This document shows positions 23,186 through 34,455 of a stretch of 56,705 nt of DNA, in pieces. A program made the translations under genes and the position numbers. This DNA comes from an uncultured Synergistales bacterium. Lineage in GTDB: Bacteria > Synergistota > Synergistia > Synergistales > Aminobacteriaceae. Positions within the stretch are counted from its first letter, which is position 1; each line of letters begins with the position of its first letter. Where the stretch lies: positions 351 through 57,055 of the forward strand of contig CAJOES010000007.1 in NCBI GenBank assembly GCA_905233455.1. The letters are read 5' to 3'. The notes under the pieces were generated by a model. The model did not search any database. It was not told the origin of the DNA and saw nothing but the letters and a program-made list of their open reading frames with translations.

Positions 23186-23656
23186 ATGCCGAGAAAAGGA
23201 CATGTAAAGAAGAGGCCGCCACAGCCGGATATAAGATTCAACAACCCGGCCGCCGGAAGGTTCATCAGTGCGCTGATGATGGGCGGGAAACGCAGTATCG
23301 CCGAGAAAATATTTTACGGTGCGCTTGAAGGTGCTGCGGAGAAGCTGGGCGTTGAACCCTTTGAGGTATTCGAGACTGCCATGAAGAACGTTACCCCTAA
23401 CATTGAGGTGCGTCCGAGAAGGGTCGGCGGTGCTACGTATCAGGTTCCGGTTGAAGTTACTCCGGAGCGCGGCGTGCAGCTGTCGATTCGCTGGATAGTC
23501 ATGTATGCTAAAGCGAAAAAGGGAATGCCCATGCACGAAAGGCTCATGCGGGAGCTTATGGATGCCTACAAGAACGAAGGAGCTTCAATCAAGAGACGTG
23601 ATGACACTCACAGAATGGCGGAAGCTAACCGGGCATTTGCACATTACCGCTGGTAG
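23186..23656 (+). CDS. rpsG: 30S ribosomal protein S7
   Basis: 156 residues, full length. S7 nucleates folding of the 3' domain of 16S rRNA and in E. coli is the translational repressor of the str operon. Seen are the N-terminal MPRKGHVKKR, the core VEPFEVFETAMKNVTPNIEV and the conserved end ANRAFAHYRW. It lies between rpsL and fusA in the canonical order. Confidence 0.98.
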   Translation: MPRKGHVKKRPPQPDIRFNNPAAGRFISALMMGGKRSIAEKIFYGALEGAAEKLGVEPFEVFETAMKNVTPNIEVRPRRVGGATYQVPVEVTPERGVQLSIRWIVMYAKAKKGMPMHERLMRELMDAYKNEGASIKRRDDTHRMAEANRAFAHYRW

Positions 23657-23692
23657 CAGGTAAAAATCTTATTATATGCAGGTGTAATTTTT

Positions 23693-25756
23693 TTGCAGGA
23701 TATATCAAGAGTTCGTAATATCGGTATAGCGGCTCACATAGATGCTGGGAAAACCACGACGAGCGAGCGCATACTGTATTACACAGGAAGTAATTACAAA
23801 GTCGGCGAAGTTCATGAAGGCACAGCCACTATGGACTGGATGGAGCAGGAACGTGAAAGAGGCATTACAATCACGAGTGCTGCTACTACGTGTGCATGGA
23901 AGGATCACACTATCAATTTGATTGATACGCCAGGCCACGTGGATTTTACAGTTGAAGTAGAGCGGTCTATGAGAGTACTTGACGGTGCTGTGGCAGTGTT
24001 TTGCGCGGTAGGCGGAGTCGAACCCCAGTCCGAAACAGTATGGCGGCAGGCAGACAAATATCACGTTCCGAGAATTGCGTTCGTCAACAAGATGGACAGA
24101 ATCGGCGCGGATTTTGCGGCTGTAGTGAAGGCCATGCACGACAGGTTAGGGGCAAATGCTATACCGCTTCAGCTCCCGATCGGTGCGGAAGATGACTTTG
24201 CCGGAGTAGTAGATTTGATTGAACAGAAGGCGTTTTATTTCTCCGGCGTGCTTGGCCAGCCCCCTGCTGAAGGAGCAATCCCGGCAGAACTGGCACTGAC
24301 GGCGAAACAGGGACGGGACAACATCATAGAGGCACTGTCAGATTTCAGCGATGACATCATGACACTGTATCTTGAAGGGAAACCCGTAGGTTCTGAGCTT
24401 ATACGCAAGACTTTGCGCGAGGCAGTCATCAATCTTAAGGCTGTACCTGTATTGTGCGGTTCAGCGTTCAAGAATAAGTGCGTAGAGCCTCTGCTTGATG
24501 CAGTCGTTGAGTACCTGCCCAGCCCGATAGACCTTCCGCCGGTCAAGGGAGTATCACCGGCAAATCCCGATGAAGTCATCGAACGCCACAGCAGGAACGA
24601 CGAGCCTTTCACTGCATTAGCGTTTAAGGTTGCAGTTGATCCGTTCTTGGGCAAACTGTTTTTCCTGAGAGTCTACAGCGGGAAGCTAGATAAAGGCAGT
24701 TCGCTGTACAACCCTACATCAGGACAGCGTGAACGTATCGGACGCATAATGAGAATGCACTCAAACAAGCGCGAGGATATTGACTCGATGGAAGCCGGAA
24801 TGATAGTAGCAGTACCGTCATTGAAGGCCACGAAGACAGGAGATACCCTTTGCGACGAGGCTAACCCGATAGTTCTTGAGAGCCTTGAATTCCCTGAACC
24901 CGTAATTTCTCTTGCCGTTGAACCGGCTACACAGCAGGACAAAGTTAAACTCTCTAAGGGCTTGACGGCACTTGCTGATGAAGATCCTACTTTTAAGGTG
25001 CACAACGACGAGGAGAGCGGGCAGACGGTAATATCAGGAATGGGAGAACTTCACCTAGAGATTATCGTAGACAGGCTGAAACGTGAATTCGGCGTTGATG
25101 TCAAGGTCGGCAATCCCCAGGTAGCATACAGGGAGGCCATACGGAAGCCTGCACGTGCTGAAGGCAAATATATACGTCAGTCAGGCGGGCGCGGTCAGTA
25201 CGGTCATGTTGTGTTTGAGATTGAACCGCTTGAAGACGGCAAATATGAGTTTGAGGACAAAATCGTCGGCGGAGTCATACCGAAAGAGTTCATTGCGGCA
25301 GTCGAGAAGGGGCTTGAAGAGGCGGTGCAGTCAGGAGTTCTCGGCGGGTATCCTGTTATCGGCGTAAAGGTTGCGCTTGTTGACGGGTCATATCACGAGG
25401 TAGACAGCTCCGAAATGGCATTCAAGATTGCGGCTTCAATGGGCTTCAAGGAGGCAATGAAGAAGGCAGACCCCGTATTGATGGAGCCTGTTATGTCGGT
25501 GGAAGTAGTAACGCCTGAAGAGTACGTAGGCGACGTTATCGGGGATCTCTCATCGAGGCGCGGACGCATTGACGGAATGGACATGCGGGCAAACGCAAGG
25601 ATTATCCGGGCTTTTGTGCCGTTAGTCGGAATGTTCGGCTATGCTACAGACCTGAGAAGCAAAACATCAGGACGTGCGAATTATTCGATGCAGTTTGATC
25701 ACTATGAACAGACCCCGGCAGAAGTCAGTGAAAAGATTTTGCAGGGAAGGATTTAA
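23693..25756 (+). CDS. fusA: Elongation factor G
   Basis: 687 residues, TTG start with AGGTG upstream. This translational GTPase drives ribosome translocation and, with RRF, recycling. G-domain motifs are AHIDAGKTT (G1), RGITI (G2), DTPGHVDF (G3) and NKMDR (G4). Domains II-V follow, including the ARGxYGHV-type region (GGRGQYGHV) of domain IV. A single complete copy in the str operon, with tuf 30 bases downstream. Confidence 0.98.
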   Translation: MQDISRVRNIGIAAHIDAGKTTTSERILYYTGSNYKVGEVHEGTATMDWMEQERERGITITSAATTCAWKDHTINLIDTPGHVDFTVEVERSMRVLDGAVAVFCAVGGVEPQSETVWRQADKYHVPRIAFVNKMDRIGADFAAVVKAMHDRLGANAIPLQLPIGAEDDFAGVVDLIEQKAFYFSGVLGQPPAEGAIPAELALTAKQGRDNIIEALSDFSDDIMTLYLEGKPVGSELIRKTLREAVINLKAVPVLCGSAFKNKCVEPLLDAVVEYLPSPIDLPPVKGVSPANPDEVIERHSRNDEPFTALAFKVAVDPFLGKLFFLRVYSGKLDKGSSLYNPTSGQRERIGRIMRMHSNKREDIDSMEAGMIVAVPSLKATKTGDTLCDEANPIVLESLEFPEPVISLAVEPATQQDKVKLSKGLTALADEDPTFKVHNDEESGQTVISGMGELHLEIIVDRLKREFGVDVKVGNPQVAYREAIRKPARAEGKYIRQSGGRGQYGHVVFEIEPLEDGKYEFEDKIVGGVIPKEFIAAVEKGLEEAVQSGVLGGYPVIGVKVALVDGSYHEVDSSEMAFKIAASMGFKEAMKKADPVLMEPVMSVEVVTPEEYVGDVIGDLSSRRGRIDGMDMRANARIIRAFVPLVGMFGYATDLRSKTSGRANYSMQFDHYEQTPAEVSEKILQGRI

Positions 25757-25786
25757 TTTATACATTAAAGGAGAGTTTTTAGAGTT

Positions 25787-26989
25787 ATGGCAAAAGAGAA
25801 ATTTGAGCGCAACAAGCCTCACTTGAATATCGGAACGATCGGACATATTGACCACGGCAAAACCACTCTTACAGCGGCAATCACAAAGTGCCTTGCTACA
25901 GAGAGCTATGCAGAGTTCACAGCATATGACATGATCGACAAAGCCCCCGAAGAGAGAGAGCGCGGAATCACGATCAACATTGCGCACGTGGAGTATCAGA
26001 CGGACAAGAGGCACTATGCACATATCGACTGCCCCGGCCACGCTGACTACATCAAGAACATGATCACCGGAGCTGCCCAGATGGACGGAGCAATCCTCGT
26101 CGTATCAGCCGCAGACGGCCCGATGCCCCAGACCCGTGAGCACGTTCTGCTTGCCCGTCAGGTCAACGTTCCCGCGCTTGTAGTGTTCATGAACAAGACA
26201 GACCAGGTTGACGATCCCGAACTTCTTGACCTCGTAGAGATGGAAGTCCGCGAACTCCTCAACAAATATGAGTTCCCCGGCGATGATATTCCCATCATTC
26301 GCGGTTCAGCACTTGAAGTTCTCGAGAAGGGCACAGGCAAAAAGGATGATCCTATCTGCAAGTGCATTTATGACCTTATGGACGCTTGCGACAACTTCAT
26401 TCCTGATCCTGTACGCGACGTTGATAAGCCGTTCCTTATGCCCATTGAGGACGTGTTCACCATCACAGGACGCGGCACAGTCGTAACCGGCAGGGTTGAG
26501 CGCGGAATCATCAAGGCCGGCGAGGAAGTTGCAATAGTCGGTATGACCAGAGACACAAGAAAGACAGTTGCGACATCACTCGAAATGTTCAGGAAGATTC
26601 TTGATGACGCACAGGCAGGAGACAACGTAGGCGTGCTTCTTCGCGGAATCGACAAGGACGAGGTACAGCGCGGACAGGTTCTCGCAAAGCCCGGCAGCAT
26701 TACTCCTCACACAAAGTTCAAGGGCGAAGTTTACGTCCTCAAGAAGGAAGAAGGCGGAAGGCATACACCGTTCTTCGCAGGGTACAAGCCGCAGTTCTAC
26801 TTCAGGACTACAGACGTTACCGGCAACATCAAACTTCCTGAGGGTGTAGAGATGGTAATGCCCGGAGACAACGCAACGTTTGAGGTTGAGCTGATTGTGC
26901 CGATAGCTATGGATGAGGGACTCCGCTTCGCAGTTCGTGAAGGCGGTCATACAGTAGGTGCAGGGGTTGTAACCCAGATAATAGAGTAA
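25787..26989 (+). CDS. tuf: Elongation factor Tu
   Basis: 400 residues, ATG with AAAGGAGAG upstream. It delivers aminoacyl-tRNA to the ribosomal A site. Motifs: GHIDHGKTT (G1), RGITI (G2), DCPGHADY (G3), NKTDQ (G4; family consensus NKxD) and GSALE (G5), then beta-barrel domains II and III with RTTDVTG and the [13 protein letters not shown] end. It is linked to rpsJ by only seven bases, joining the str and S10 operons. Confidence 0.98.
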   Translation: MAKEKFERNKPHLNIGTIGHIDHGKTTLTAAITKCLATESYAEFTAYDMIDKAPEERERGITINIAHVEYQTDKRHYAHIDCPGHADYIKNMITGAAQMDGAILVVSAADGPMPQTREHVLLARQVNVPALVVFMNKTDQVDDPELLDLVEMEVRELLNKYEFPGDDIPIIRGSALEVLEKGTGKKDDPICKCIYDLMDACDNFIPDPVRDVDKPFLMPIEDVFTITGRGTVVTGRVERGIIKAGEEVAIVGMTRDTRKTVATSLEMFRKILDDAQAGDNVGVLLRGIDKDEVQRGQVLAKPGSITPHTKFKGEVYVLKKEEGGRHTPFFAGYKPQFYFRTTDVTGNIKLPEGVEMVMPGDNATFEVELIVPIAMDEGLRFAVREGGHTVGAGVVTQIIE

Positions 26990-26996
26990 ATCAATC

Positions 26997-27302
26997 ATGG
27001 CACGCAAAATCCGCATTAGGCTTAAGTCGTTTGATCACCGTGTGCTTGACACATCAGCGGCACAGATCGCAGAGACTGCACAGAGTACCGGCGCGAGGGT
27101 TTCAGGGCCTATCCCGCTTCCTACAGAGGTAGGCAGGATTACGATCCTGAAATCACCTCACAAGGACAAGGACGCTCGCGAGCAGTTTGAGATGAGGACG
27201 CACAAGAGGTTAATCGATATTATTGACCCAACACAAAAGACTATGGACGCTCTGATGCAGTTAAACCTTGCATCGGGTGTGGACATACAGATTAAATTTT
27301 AG
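26997..27302 (+). CDS. rpsJ: 30S ribosomal protein S10
   Basis: 101 residues. First gene of the S10 block; S10 is a head protein of the small subunit and also NusE, partner of NusB in antitermination. Conserved segments [15 protein letters not shown] and [15 protein letters not shown] with RTHKRLIDI near the end are present. Confidence 0.98.
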   Translation: MARKIRIRLKSFDHRVLDTSAAQIAETAQSTGARVSGPIPLPTEVGRITILKSPHKDKDAREQFEMRTHKRLIDIIDPTQKTMDALMQLNLASGVDIQIKF

Positions 27303-27323
27303 CGTTAAGGAGAAATAGCAATT

Positions 27324-27950
27324 ATGTCAATAGGGATTCTGGGGAAGAAACTCGGAATGACACAGATTTATGACTCGGAAGGACAGGCCGTAGCTGTTAC
27401 GGTCGTCCTTGCCGGGCCGTGCTCCGTTGTTGCTCTGAGAACCCCTGAACAGAACGGTTATTCCGCCGTTCTTCTCGGCTTCGGGGCTGTGAAGGCTCAT
27501 AAGCTGTCCAAACCGCAAAAGGTAATGTTCGAGAAACTGAAGCTCGAACCCAAGAAGACACTTCGGGAATTCAGGATTGATGACGTGAAGGGCTATGAAG
27601 TCGGCCAGGAAATAAAGGCTGACCTGTTTGCTGCCGGAGAGAAAATCAACGTTAAGGGTATCTCAAAGGGTAAAGGTTTCGCCGGAGTCATCAAGCGTCA
27701 TCATTTCGGAGGTCAGCAGTTCAGTCATGGTACTTCGGTCGAACACAGGCACGGAGGATCAAGCGGCGCAATATCGTATCCCGGCAGGGTATTTCCCGGA
27801 AAGAGAATGCCCGGACACATGGGAAGCGATAAGGTTACCGTAAAGAACCTAACCGTTATGGCCGTAGACGCTGAGAACAATTTACTTCTCGTAAAAGGTG
27901 CAGTTCCAGGCTCAAAGAACAGCCTGCTAGCCCTCTACAAGAAAGCATAA
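27324..27950 (+). CDS. rplC: 50S ribosomal protein L3
   Basis: 208 residues. One of the first proteins to bind 23S rRNA; its central extension reaches towards the peptidyl transferase centre. The start GILGKKLGMTQIY and the conserved FSHGTSVEHRHGGSSG and GKRMPGHMG segments are seen. AAGGAG ribosome-binding site. Confidence 0.98.
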   Translation: MSIGILGKKLGMTQIYDSEGQAVAVTVVLAGPCSVVALRTPEQNGYSAVLLGFGAVKAHKLSKPQKVMFEKLKLEPKKTLREFRIDDVKGYEVGQEIKADLFAAGEKINVKGISKGKGFAGVIKRHHFGGQQFSHGTSVEHRHGGSSGAISYPGRVFPGKRMPGHMGSDKVTVKNLTVMAVDAENNLLLVKGAVPGSKNSLLALYKKA

Positions 27951-27964
27951 GGAGGGATATAACT

Positions 27965-28591
27965 ATGCCGTTCGTAAAAGTATTTGAGTTCACAGGAGAA
28001 CGTGCCGGAGAAATGGAGCTGTCTGAAAGGGTCTTCAACACTCCCGTACATATGGCCGCGATTCATCAGGTAGTCGTTGCGCATCTGGCCAACTGCCGTC
28101 AGGGTACTGCCAGCACAAAGACACGCGGTGATGTTTCCGGAGGCGGCAAAAAGCCATGGAGGCAGAAGCACACAGGCCGGGCACGTCAGGGAAGCACACG
28201 CTCGCCCATCTGGGTACACGGCGGAGTTGCGCACGGCCCGCACCCGAGGGACTATCATCAGAAGGTCAACAAAAAGGTGAACAGGCTTGCACTCAGGAGC
28301 GTGCTGTCCGATAAGGTTCGCGAGGATCTTATGTTTGTGGTGAAGGGTTTTGACGCAATCGAGAAGCCTTCAACCAAGAACATGAAGAATCTGTTCACGG
28401 CACTCGGTGTAGGCAAAACGTTGGTCATCTACCACAATAACGGCCTCAACGTAACAAAGTCCGTAAGCAATCTGCCCGGAGCTAAGAGCATCAATGTGGC
28501 CAGCATTAATGTGTATGACATTCTGAACGCCAAAAATCTTATAGTAACGCCCGAAGTTGTTGCAAAGATTGAGGAGGTATATTCCAGATGA
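27965..28591 (+). CDS. rplD: 50S ribosomal protein L4
   Basis: 208 residues. It binds 23S rRNA domain I and lines the exit tunnel with its extended loop (GGGKKPWRQKHTGRARQGS is the conserved basic loop). In E. coli L4 also represses the S10 operon. The stop overlaps the rplW start by four bases (ATGA). Confidence 0.98.
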   Translation: MPFVKVFEFTGERAGEMELSERVFNTPVHMAAIHQVVVAHLANCRQGTASTKTRGDVSGGGKKPWRQKHTGRARQGSTRSPIWVHGGVAHGPHPRDYHQKVNKKVNRLALRSVLSDKVREDLMFVVKGFDAIEKPSTKNMKNLFTALGVGKTLVIYHNNGLNVTKSVSNLPGAKSINVASINVYDILNAKNLIVTPEVVAKIEEVYSR

Positions 28592-28884
28592 ATCTGACTG
28601 CGCACGATATAATCATTCGCCCGATAATAACGGAAAAGTCGAGTTCATTAATGGGACTGAATAAATACACGTTCGAGGTGCACAAGAGCGCAAATAAAAT
28701 TCAGATCCGCAAGGCTGTTGAGGAAGTCTTTAATGTGAAGGTAGATGGAGTGAACACCGTCAACGTTAAGGGCAAGTTACGCAGAAGGGGCATGAACAAA
28801 GGCTATACGCGCTCATGGAAGAAAGCAATAGTTTCACTGAAGCCGGATCAGCGCATAGAGTTCTTTGAAGGTGCTTCGATTTAA
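28588..28884 (+). CDS. rplW: 50S ribosomal protein L23
   Basis: 98 residues. It sits at the tunnel exit and is a docking site for trigger factor and SRP. Conserved: [12 protein letters not shown] near the N-terminus, [12 protein letters not shown] in the loop and KKAIVSLKP near the end. Overlaps rplD by four bases. Confidence 0.97.
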   Translation: MNLTAHDIIIRPIITEKSSSLMGLNKYTFEVHKSANKIQIRKAVEEVFNVKVDGVNTVNVKGKLRRRGMNKGYTRSWKKAIVSLKPDQRIEFFEGASI

Positions 28885-28904
28885 GTACAGGAGATTTACA
28901 CGAC

Positions 28905-29732
28905 ATGTCAATAAAACAGTTCAAGCCGTACACTCCCGCCCGTCGTCATATGTCGATTCAGGGCAGGGAAGACATAACGGCAGATAAACCTGAACGTTCG
29001 CTTGTAGTCCATCTCCGCAAGCACGGCGGCCGCAACAATACCGGCAGAATCACCATGCGGCATATCGGAGGCGGACACAGGAGGGCATACAGGATAATAG
29101 ATTTCAAGCGTGAGAAAATCGGCGTTCCCGGAAAGGTAGCAACGGTTGAATATGATCCCAACCGCAATGCACGTATAGCACTGATTCATTATGCTGACGG
29201 CGATAAACGCTATATCATCATGCCTAAGGGGCTGAATGTCGGAGATACGATTTACTCAGGCCCTGAAAGCGACATTACTCCCGGCAATGCACTGAAGCTG
29301 AAGGATATTCCGGTCGGTACGGTAATCCATAACATAGAGATGCAGCCCGGATGCGGCGCGAAACTGGTACGTTCTGCAGGAACTTCCGCGCAGTTGATGT
29401 CGAAGGAAGGCAAATACGCGTATATCAGAATGCCCAGCGGCGAACTCAGGCTTATACTTCTTGAGTGCATGGCTACGGTAGGGCAGGTCGGCAATGAGGA
29501 TTACGACAATATTTCTCTCGGCAAAGCAGGAAAAACACGCTGGCTCGGCCGTCGTCCCCACGTTCGCGGAATGGTCATGAACCCCGTAGATCACCCTATG
29601 GGCGGCGGTGAAGGAAAATCAAAATCCAACAAGCACCCCGTATCGCCTTGGGGAACTCCTGCAAAGGGTTACAGGACACGGAAGCGCAAGCCTACCGACA
29701 GGCTGATAATCCGCAGACGCTATGACAAGTAA
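28905..29732 (+). CDS. rplB: 50S ribosomal protein L2
   Basis: 275 residues. Universal protein needed for subunit joining and peptidyl transferase activity. The conserved C-terminal segment [18 protein letters not shown] carries the essential His. Ends in a basic tail. Confidence 0.98.
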   Translation: MSIKQFKPYTPARRHMSIQGREDITADKPERSLVVHLRKHGGRNNTGRITMRHIGGGHRRAYRIIDFKREKIGVPGKVATVEYDPNRNARIALIHYADGDKRYIIMPKGLNVGDTIYSGPESDITPGNALKLKDIPVGTVIHNIEMQPGCGAKLVRSAGTSAQLMSKEGKYAYIRMPSGELRLILLECMATVGQVGNEDYDNISLGKAGKTRWLGRRPHVRGMVMNPVDHPMGGGEGKSKSNKHPVSPWGTPAKGYRTRKRKPTDRLIIRRRYDK

Positions 29733-29748
29733 AGGAGCTGAAGAATAA

Positions 29749-30018
29749 ATGCGCTCAACGAAAAAAGGGCCTTTTGTTGAACAGAGGCTTCTTGACAGAG
29801 TAGAAGCAATGAACGTTTCCGGCAGCAAGAAGGTAATAAAAACATGGTCGAGACGTTCTACAGTAGTGCCGCAGATGATAGGGCACACTATAGCCGTACA
29901 TAACGGACGTATGCACCTGCCTGTGTATATCAGTGAGAACATGGTCGGCCATAAACTTGGCGAATTTGCCCCGACAAGGAAATTCGGGCATCACGCCGGA
30001 CAGGATAAGAAGAAGTAG
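29749..30018 (+). CDS. rpsS: 30S ribosomal protein S19
   Basis: 89 residues. Head protein that forms a complex with S13 and contacts A-site tRNA and the intersubunit bridge. Seen: [30 protein letters not shown] and [15 protein letters not shown]. Confidence 0.98.
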   Translation: MRSTKKGPFVEQRLLDRVEAMNVSGSKKVIKTWSRRSTVVPQMIGHTIAVHNGRMHLPVYISENMVGHKLGEFAPTRKFGHHAGQDKKK

Positions 30019-30028
30019 GTAGCAAGTC

Positions 30029-30376
30029 ATGCCTGAGATAAAGACAGCAACAGCTAAGACCGTCAACGCAAGGATTTCACCGTATAAAGTCCGTCAGGTT
30101 CTGGAGCTTATACGCGGAAAGACTGCAGAGAAGGCCGTAGTGATACTAAAATTCAGCGACAAGAAGGCAGCCCGCATAATATTGAAGGTGCTGAACAGTG
30201 CTATGGCGAACGCAGAGCATAATTACGGAATGGATCTCGACAAACTTTATGTCCATGAGGCATATGCGAATCAGGGTCCTGTGATGAAGAGATTCCGTCC
30301 TGTCTCAATGGGACGCGCGCATCCGTATGTGCACAAGACATCGCACGTAACGATAACGCTCGGCGAACGTCAGTAG
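30029..30376 (+). CDS. rplV: 50S ribosomal protein L22
   Basis: 115 residues. Its beta-hairpin lines the exit tunnel near the macrolide site. Conserved: ARISPYKVRQVLELIRGK, LNSAMANAEHN and GRAHPYVHKTSHVTI in the hairpin region. Confidence 0.98.
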   Translation: MPEIKTATAKTVNARISPYKVRQVLELIRGKTAEKAVVILKFSDKKAARIILKVLNSAMANAEHNYGMDLDKLYVHEAYANQGPVMKRFRPVSMGRAHPYVHKTSHVTITLGERQ

Positions 30377-30393
30377 GAGGAAATATATTCAGA

Positions 30394-31077
30394 ATGGGAC
30401 AGAAAGTACACCCAGTAGGATACCGTCTCGGAGTGTCAAGCGAATGGCAGGCGAGATGGTATGCCGACAAGAAACATTACGCAAAGAAGTTGCACGAAGA
30501 TCTGAAGCTGCGTAAATACATAATGAAGAAGTGGGAAGGCGCAGGAATCTCACGCATAGAGATTGAGCGTGTCGGGCCTGTGGTGCGTTTCACGATTCAT
30601 ACAGCAAGGCCGGGCGTTGTCATCGGCCGCGGCGGCAATGAGATTCAGAACATCAAGAATGAACTTCAGGCCATAACCGGCGGAAAAGTCATGGTGAACG
30701 TTCACGAGATCAAGAATCCTGACGTTGAAGCCCAGCTTGTAGCAGAGGGTATCGCCAGTTCTCTTGAACGCAGGGTATCATTCAGACGCGCAATGAAGCA
30801 GGCAATATTCCGCGCCACAAAAGCCGGGGTAAAGGGCATAAAGGCTCAGGTTGCCGGGCGTTTGGGCGGTGCAGAAATCGCCCGTACAGAATGGTACAAC
30901 GAGGGACAGCTCCCGCTTTCGACGATCAAGGCCGATATAGATTACGGTTTCTCCGAAGCAGTTACTATGTATGGAGTCATCGGGTGCAAGGTATGGATTT
31001 ACCGCGACCGCAAAAACGAGAAGGCTCAAGCTCCTGCACGTCCTGCACGGAACAGGCCCGCAAATAAGGGGGCATAG
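30394..31077 (+). CDS. rpsC: 30S ribosomal protein S3
   Basis: 227 residues. Part of the mRNA entry channel with helicase activity. An N-terminal KH domain with [13 protein letters not shown] and a C-terminal domain with [20 protein letters not shown] are seen. The tail is Ala/Arg/Pro-rich. Confidence 0.98.
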   Translation: MGQKVHPVGYRLGVSSEWQARWYADKKHYAKKLHEDLKLRKYIMKKWEGAGISRIEIERVGPVVRFTIHTARPGVVIGRGGNEIQNIKNELQAITGGKVMVNVHEIKNPDVEAQLVAEGIASSLERRVSFRRAMKQAIFRATKAGVKGIKAQVAGRLGGAEIARTEWYNEGQLPLSTIKADIDYGFSEAVTMYGVIGCKVWIYRDRKNEKAQAPARPARNRPANKGA

Positions 31078-31082
31078 CCGTT

Positions 31083-31499
31083 ATGTTAATGCCAAGCCGC
31101 GTGAAATTCCGCAAGTCCCACAGGTCTCCTTTGAGGGGAATCTCTAAGGGCGGGACAACAATAGCATTCGGTGATTACGGTATACAGGCACTCGAAAATG
31201 TCTGGCTCACAGCAAGGCAGATTGAAGCGACCCGTGTAGCTATATCCCGTAAGATGAAGAAGGGCGGTAAAATCTGGATTCGCGTATTCCCTGACAGGCC
31301 GTACACCAAGAAGCCTCTTGAAACCCGTATGGGAAAAGGCAAAGGTGCGCCGGAGTTCTGGGTTGCCGCAGTCAAAAGAGGCCGCGTGCTGTTCGAGTTC
31401 TCCGGAATACCTGAGGATGTCGCACAGGAAGCCTTCAGGACAGCCAGCCATAAACTGCCCGTGAAAGTTCGCTTTGTACGCAGCGGGGGGAGTGATTAG
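31083..31499 (+). CDS. rplP: 50S ribosomal protein L16
   Basis: 138 residues. Organises A-site tRNA binding on the large subunit. [14 protein letters not shown] at the start, [10 protein letters not shown] and the [13 protein letters not shown] motif are conserved. Only six bases separate it from rpsC. Confidence 0.98.
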   Translation: MLMPSRVKFRKSHRSPLRGISKGGTTIAFGDYGIQALENVWLTARQIEATRVAISRKMKKGGKIWIRVFPDRPYTKKPLETRMGKGKGAPEFWVAAVKRGRVLFEFSGIPEDVAQEAFRTASHKLPVKVRFVRSGGSD

Positions 31500-31503
31500 C
31501 CTG

Positions 31504-31734
31504 ATGGACGCAAGCGTGAAGCCGGACAAGCTGAGGGAATTAACCAGCGAAGAGATAGCCGGAAAAATCAAGGAATACAAAACAGAATTATTCAACCTGC
31601 GTTTTCAGAATGCTATCGGACACTTGAAGAATACAAGCCGTATACGTGAAGTCAGAAAGACTATTGCACGGCTCTTGACGATAGCGACTGAGAAGGCCGT
31701 TACAGAAAAGGAAGCAGCAGACAATGCCGAGTAA
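31504..31734 (+). CDS. rpmC: 50S ribosomal protein L29
   Basis: 76 residues from the ATG at 31504; the frame is open further upstream, but those codons lie inside rplP. It forms a two-helix hairpin near the tunnel exit beside L23. [13 protein letters not shown] and [14 protein letters not shown] are family-typical. About ten acidic/Ala-rich residues extend the C-terminus beyond the usual end. Overlaps rpsQ by 11 bases. Confidence 0.95.
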   Translation: MDASVKPDKLRELTSEEIAGKIKEYKTELFNLRFQNAIGHLKNTSRIREVRKTIARLLTIATEKAVTEKEAADNAE

Positions 31735-32014
31735 AGTACGCACGGGTGTAGTTGTCAGCAACAAGATGGACAAAACGATTATAGTCCGTGTTGAACGCAT
31801 GGCAGAGCATCCGTTATATGGAAAGAGAATAAAGCGCGCAAAAAAATATGTAGCTCATGATGCAGAAAACATTTGCGGCATGGGGGACGAGGTAAGAATC
31901 CGCGAGACAAGGCCGTTGAGCAAAACTAAACGCTGGGAACTCGTCGAGATTACACGCAAAGCTCCTGTGTTCGGAACAGAAGCGGCAGAAGTTCTTGAGG
32001 AGGGCAACGAATAA
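31724..32014 (+). CDS. rpsQ: 30S ribosomal protein S17
   Basis: 96 residues. Primary 16S rRNA-binding OB-fold protein. Conserved [19 protein letters not shown] and [20 protein letters not shown]. About ten extra residues at the C-terminus. It shares one base with rplN (TAATG). Confidence 0.97.
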   Translation: MPSKVRTGVVVSNKMDKTIIVRVERMAEHPLYGKRIKRAKKYVAHDAENICGMGDEVRIRETRPLSKTKRWELVEITRKAPVFGTEAAEVLEEGNE

Positions 32015-32382
32015 TGATTCAGCTCACTACAGTACTTAACGTTGCAGATAATTCCGGGGCAAGAAAGCTGTTCTGCATTCAGGTAATGGGCGGGAGCAAG
32101 AGGCGTTACGGCACTATAGGCGATGTTATCGTCGCGTCAGTCCGTGAGGCCATACCCAACAGCAATATCCCTAAAGGCAGCGTGGTGAAAGCGGTAATAG
32201 TACGCACAAAGAAAGAGATCCGCCGCCGGGACGGGACATACGTAAGGTTTGATGACAATGCGGCAGTATTGATTGATGCCAACGGTGAACCCAGGGGAAC
32301 TCGTATTTTCGGACCTGTCGGGCGTGAACTGAGGGCAAAGAAATATATGCGCATATTGTCGCTTGCTCCTGAAGTGGTATAG
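32014..32382 (+). CDS. rplN: 50S ribosomal protein L14
   Basis: 122 residues, exactly the usual length. Forms an intersubunit bridge and is the binding site of silencing factor Rsf[13 protein letters not shown] at the start and DDNAAVLID with [11 protein letters not shown] near the end are conserved. Confidence 0.98.
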   Translation: MIQLTTVLNVADNSGARKLFCIQVMGGSKRRYGTIGDVIVASVREAIPNSNIPKGSVVKAVIVRTKKEIRRRDGTYVRFDDNAAVLIDANGEPRGTRIFGPVGRELRAKKYMRILSLAPEVV

Positions 32383-32394
32383 GAGATTGACACC

Positions 32395-32724
32395 ATGACA
32401 GTAAGATTAAAGAAGAATGACCGCGTGAAAGTCATCACCGGCAAAGACAAAGGCAAGGAAGGAAAGATCATCCGCAGAGTTCCTGAACGCGACCTTGTTG
32501 TTGTCGAGGGCGTGAATATGGTATCGCGCCACGTAAGGCCGAGCCAGAATAATCCCCAGTCCGGCATCATCAAGCAGGAAGCTCCGATTTATGCCAGCAA
32601 GGTAATGCTTGTGTGCCCTCAGTGCGGAAAGGCTACAAGGGTCGGCTCGTCATTCCTTGAGAACGGGAAGAAAGTCCGTGTGTGCAAGAAATGCGGAGAA
32701 ATCATCGACAGGGGAGGGCTTTAA
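32395..32724 (+). CDS. rplX: 50S ribosomal protein L24
   Basis: 109 residues. Early assembly protein with an N-terminal KOW motif ([17 protein letters not shown]). Four cysteines form two CxxC pairs near the C-terminus (CPQC and CKKC); this zinc-ribbon-like arrangement is common among bacterial L24 proteins. Confidence 0.97.
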   Translation: MTVRLKKNDRVKVITGKDKGKEGKIIRRVPERDLVVVEGVNMVSRHVRPSQNNPQSGIIKQEAPIYASKVMLVCPQCGKATRVGSSFLENGKKVRVCKKCGEIIDRGGL

Positions 32725-32727
32725 TCC

Positions 32728-33285
32728 ATGACACCGAGAATGCTCGAAAAGTACAAAAATGAAGTGTCTCCTGCCCTTCTCCGTGAGTTCGGCTACAAGA
32801 ACGTTATGCAGCTGCCCAAGATCGAAAAGATAGTCGTGAATATCGGTGTCGGTGATGCAAAACTCGACATAAAGTTTATGGACGCGGCAATCAGTGAGCT
32901 TAGGGCAATAACAGGACAGCAGCCGTTGCTGAAGAGGGCGAAGAAGTCAATCGCCGGATTCAAGGTTCGCCAGAATATGCCCGTAGCCTGTGCAGTAACG
33001 CTCAGGGGAGCAAAAATGTGGGAGTTCCTTGACAGGCTGATATCTCTTGCGCTTCCCGGAATCAAAGACTTTCAGGGAGTTTCGCGCAGAGGGTTTGACG
33101 GCAGGGGAAATTACAATCTCGGTTTGAGGGAACAGCTGATTTTCCCGGAGATAAGTTATGACAAAGTTATACGTTCACGCGGTATGAATGTCTCTATAGT
33201 AACAACAGCAAAGAGTGATGAAGAAGCCTTTGCACTGCTGAAGGGACTCGGTATGCCGTTCAGGACAGGAAACCAGGGGGTATAA
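32728..33285 (+). CDS. rplE: 50S ribosomal protein L5
   Basis: 185 residues. Binds 5S rRNA and contacts P-site tRNA. Seen are [31 protein letters not shown] and the C-terminal [18 protein letters not shown]. Confidence 0.98.
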   Translation: MTPRMLEKYKNEVSPALLREFGYKNVMQLPKIEKIVVNIGVGDAKLDIKFMDAAISELRAITGQQPLLKRAKKSIAGFKVRQNMPVACAVTLRGAKMWEFLDRLISLALPGIKDFQGVSRRGFDGRGNYNLGLREQLIFPEISYDKVIRSRGMNVSIVTTAKSDEEAFALLKGLGMPFRTGNQGV

Positions 33286-33293
33286 ATCACAAA

Positions 33294-33479
33294 ATGGCAA
33301 GAAAAGCAATGAAGTACAAAGCAACACTCCCCCCGAAGTTCAGCACAAGAAGATATAACAGATGCCCGTTGTGCGGCAGGATTCACGGCTATATCAGAAT
33401 GTTTGACATGTGCCGCTGCTGCTTCCGGAAGATGGCCCGCGAGGGAGTTTTCCCCGGTGTCGTTAAATCGAGCTGGTAA
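33294..33479 (+). CDS. rpsN: 30S ribosomal protein S14, zinc-binding type Z
   Basis: 61 residues, the short zinc form. Two Cys pairs, CPLC and CRCC, make the zinc ribbon. The start [10 protein letters not shown] and end VVKSSW are typical of type Z S14. No zinc-free paralogue is seen in this window. Confidence 0.97.
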   Translation: MARKAMKYKATLPPKFSTRRYNRCPLCGRIHGYIRMFDMCRCCFRKMAREGVFPGVVKSSW

Positions 33480-33493
33480 GGGGGCAGATTCAG

Positions 33494-33898
33494 TTGTACG
33501 TTAATGACCCTGTAGCAGATATGCTCACGAGAATACGCAACGCCAACATGATCTATTCAGAGAGCGTTGACGTTCCTTCAAGCAAGATGAAGTTAGCCCT
33601 TGCGAGAATACTCAAGGACGAGGGCTACATAAAGAATTTCAGGATGATCACAGACCCGGCAAAACCGTATACAGAGATAAGAATATATTTATCATACGGG
33701 GCAAACAGGGAGAGGGTCATTCAGGGACTCCGCAGGATCAGCAAGCCCGGCAGGAGAATTTACGTCGGCAGGGACAAATTACCCGTAGTTATGGGCGGTC
33801 TTGGCCTCGCAATCCTCTCAACGTCAAAAGGACTGAAGACCGGTGCTGAAGCGAACAAGCTCGGTCTTGGCGGAGAAGTCCTCTGCTATGTCTGGTAG
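33494..33898 (+). CDS. rpsH: 30S ribosomal protein S8
   Basis: 134 residues with a TTG start. In E. coli S8 is the translational repressor of the spc operon. Conserved: [14 protein letters not shown] and the C-terminal [13 protein letters not shown] with GGEVLCYVW. Confidence 0.97.
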   Translation: MYVNDPVADMLTRIRNANMIYSESVDVPSSKMKLALARILKDEGYIKNFRMITDPAKPYTEIRIYLSYGANRERVIQGLRRISKPGRRIYVGRDKLPVVMGGLGLAILSTSKGLKTGAEANKLGLGGEVLCYVW

Positions 33899-33909
33899 GA
33901 GGTGCTGAT

Positions 33910-34449
33910 ATGTCCCGTATAGGATTCAAGGCAGTACCTGTACCCAAAGGAGCAGGGGTAACGGTAAGCGGAAATGACATAATAGTTAAAGGCCCTAAAG
34001 GAGAACTCAAGGCTAAGTTAATGCCCGGGATCGTTGTTGATGTTGAGGAAGCACAGGTAAAAGTTACGCGCACCAACGACGAGAAGCAGACTAAAGCATG
34101 GCACGGAATGACCAGAGCATTAATCGCCAACATGGTAACGGGAGTTACGGCAGGTTTCTCCAAGACGATGGAAATTGTCGGTGTAGGCTGGAGGGCAGCA
34201 CTTCAGGGAAAGAAGCTCGTATTGAATCTGGGCTATTCCCACCCTATAGAGTTTGACCCGCCCGAAGGCATAGAGATAGTTGTAGAGAACCCGATAAAGT
34301 TTCACGTCAGGGGCATAGACAAAGAACTTGTAGGACAGACATGCGCCCTGATCAAAGAGTTCAGGCCGCCGGAACCTTATCACGGCAAGGGAATTCGTTT
34401 CGAGAATGAATATATCCTCCGCAAGGCCGGGAAGACTGGGGCGAAGTAA
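33910..34449 (+). CDS. rplF: 50S ribosomal protein L6
   Basis: 179 residues. Two related alpha/beta domains near the factor-binding site. VKGPKGEL in the first domain and the C-terminal IKEFRPPEPYHGKGIRFENE are family signatures. Confidence 0.98.
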   Translation: MSRIGFKAVPVPKGAGVTVSGNDIIVKGPKGELKAKLMPGIVVDVEEAQVKVTRTNDEKQTKAWHGMTRALIANMVTGVTAGFSKTMEIVGVGWRAALQGKKLVLNLGYSHPIEFDPPEGIEIVVENPIKFHVRGIDKELVGQTCALIKEFRPPEPYHGKGIRFENEYILRKAGKTGAK

Positions 34450-34455
34450 TTTATC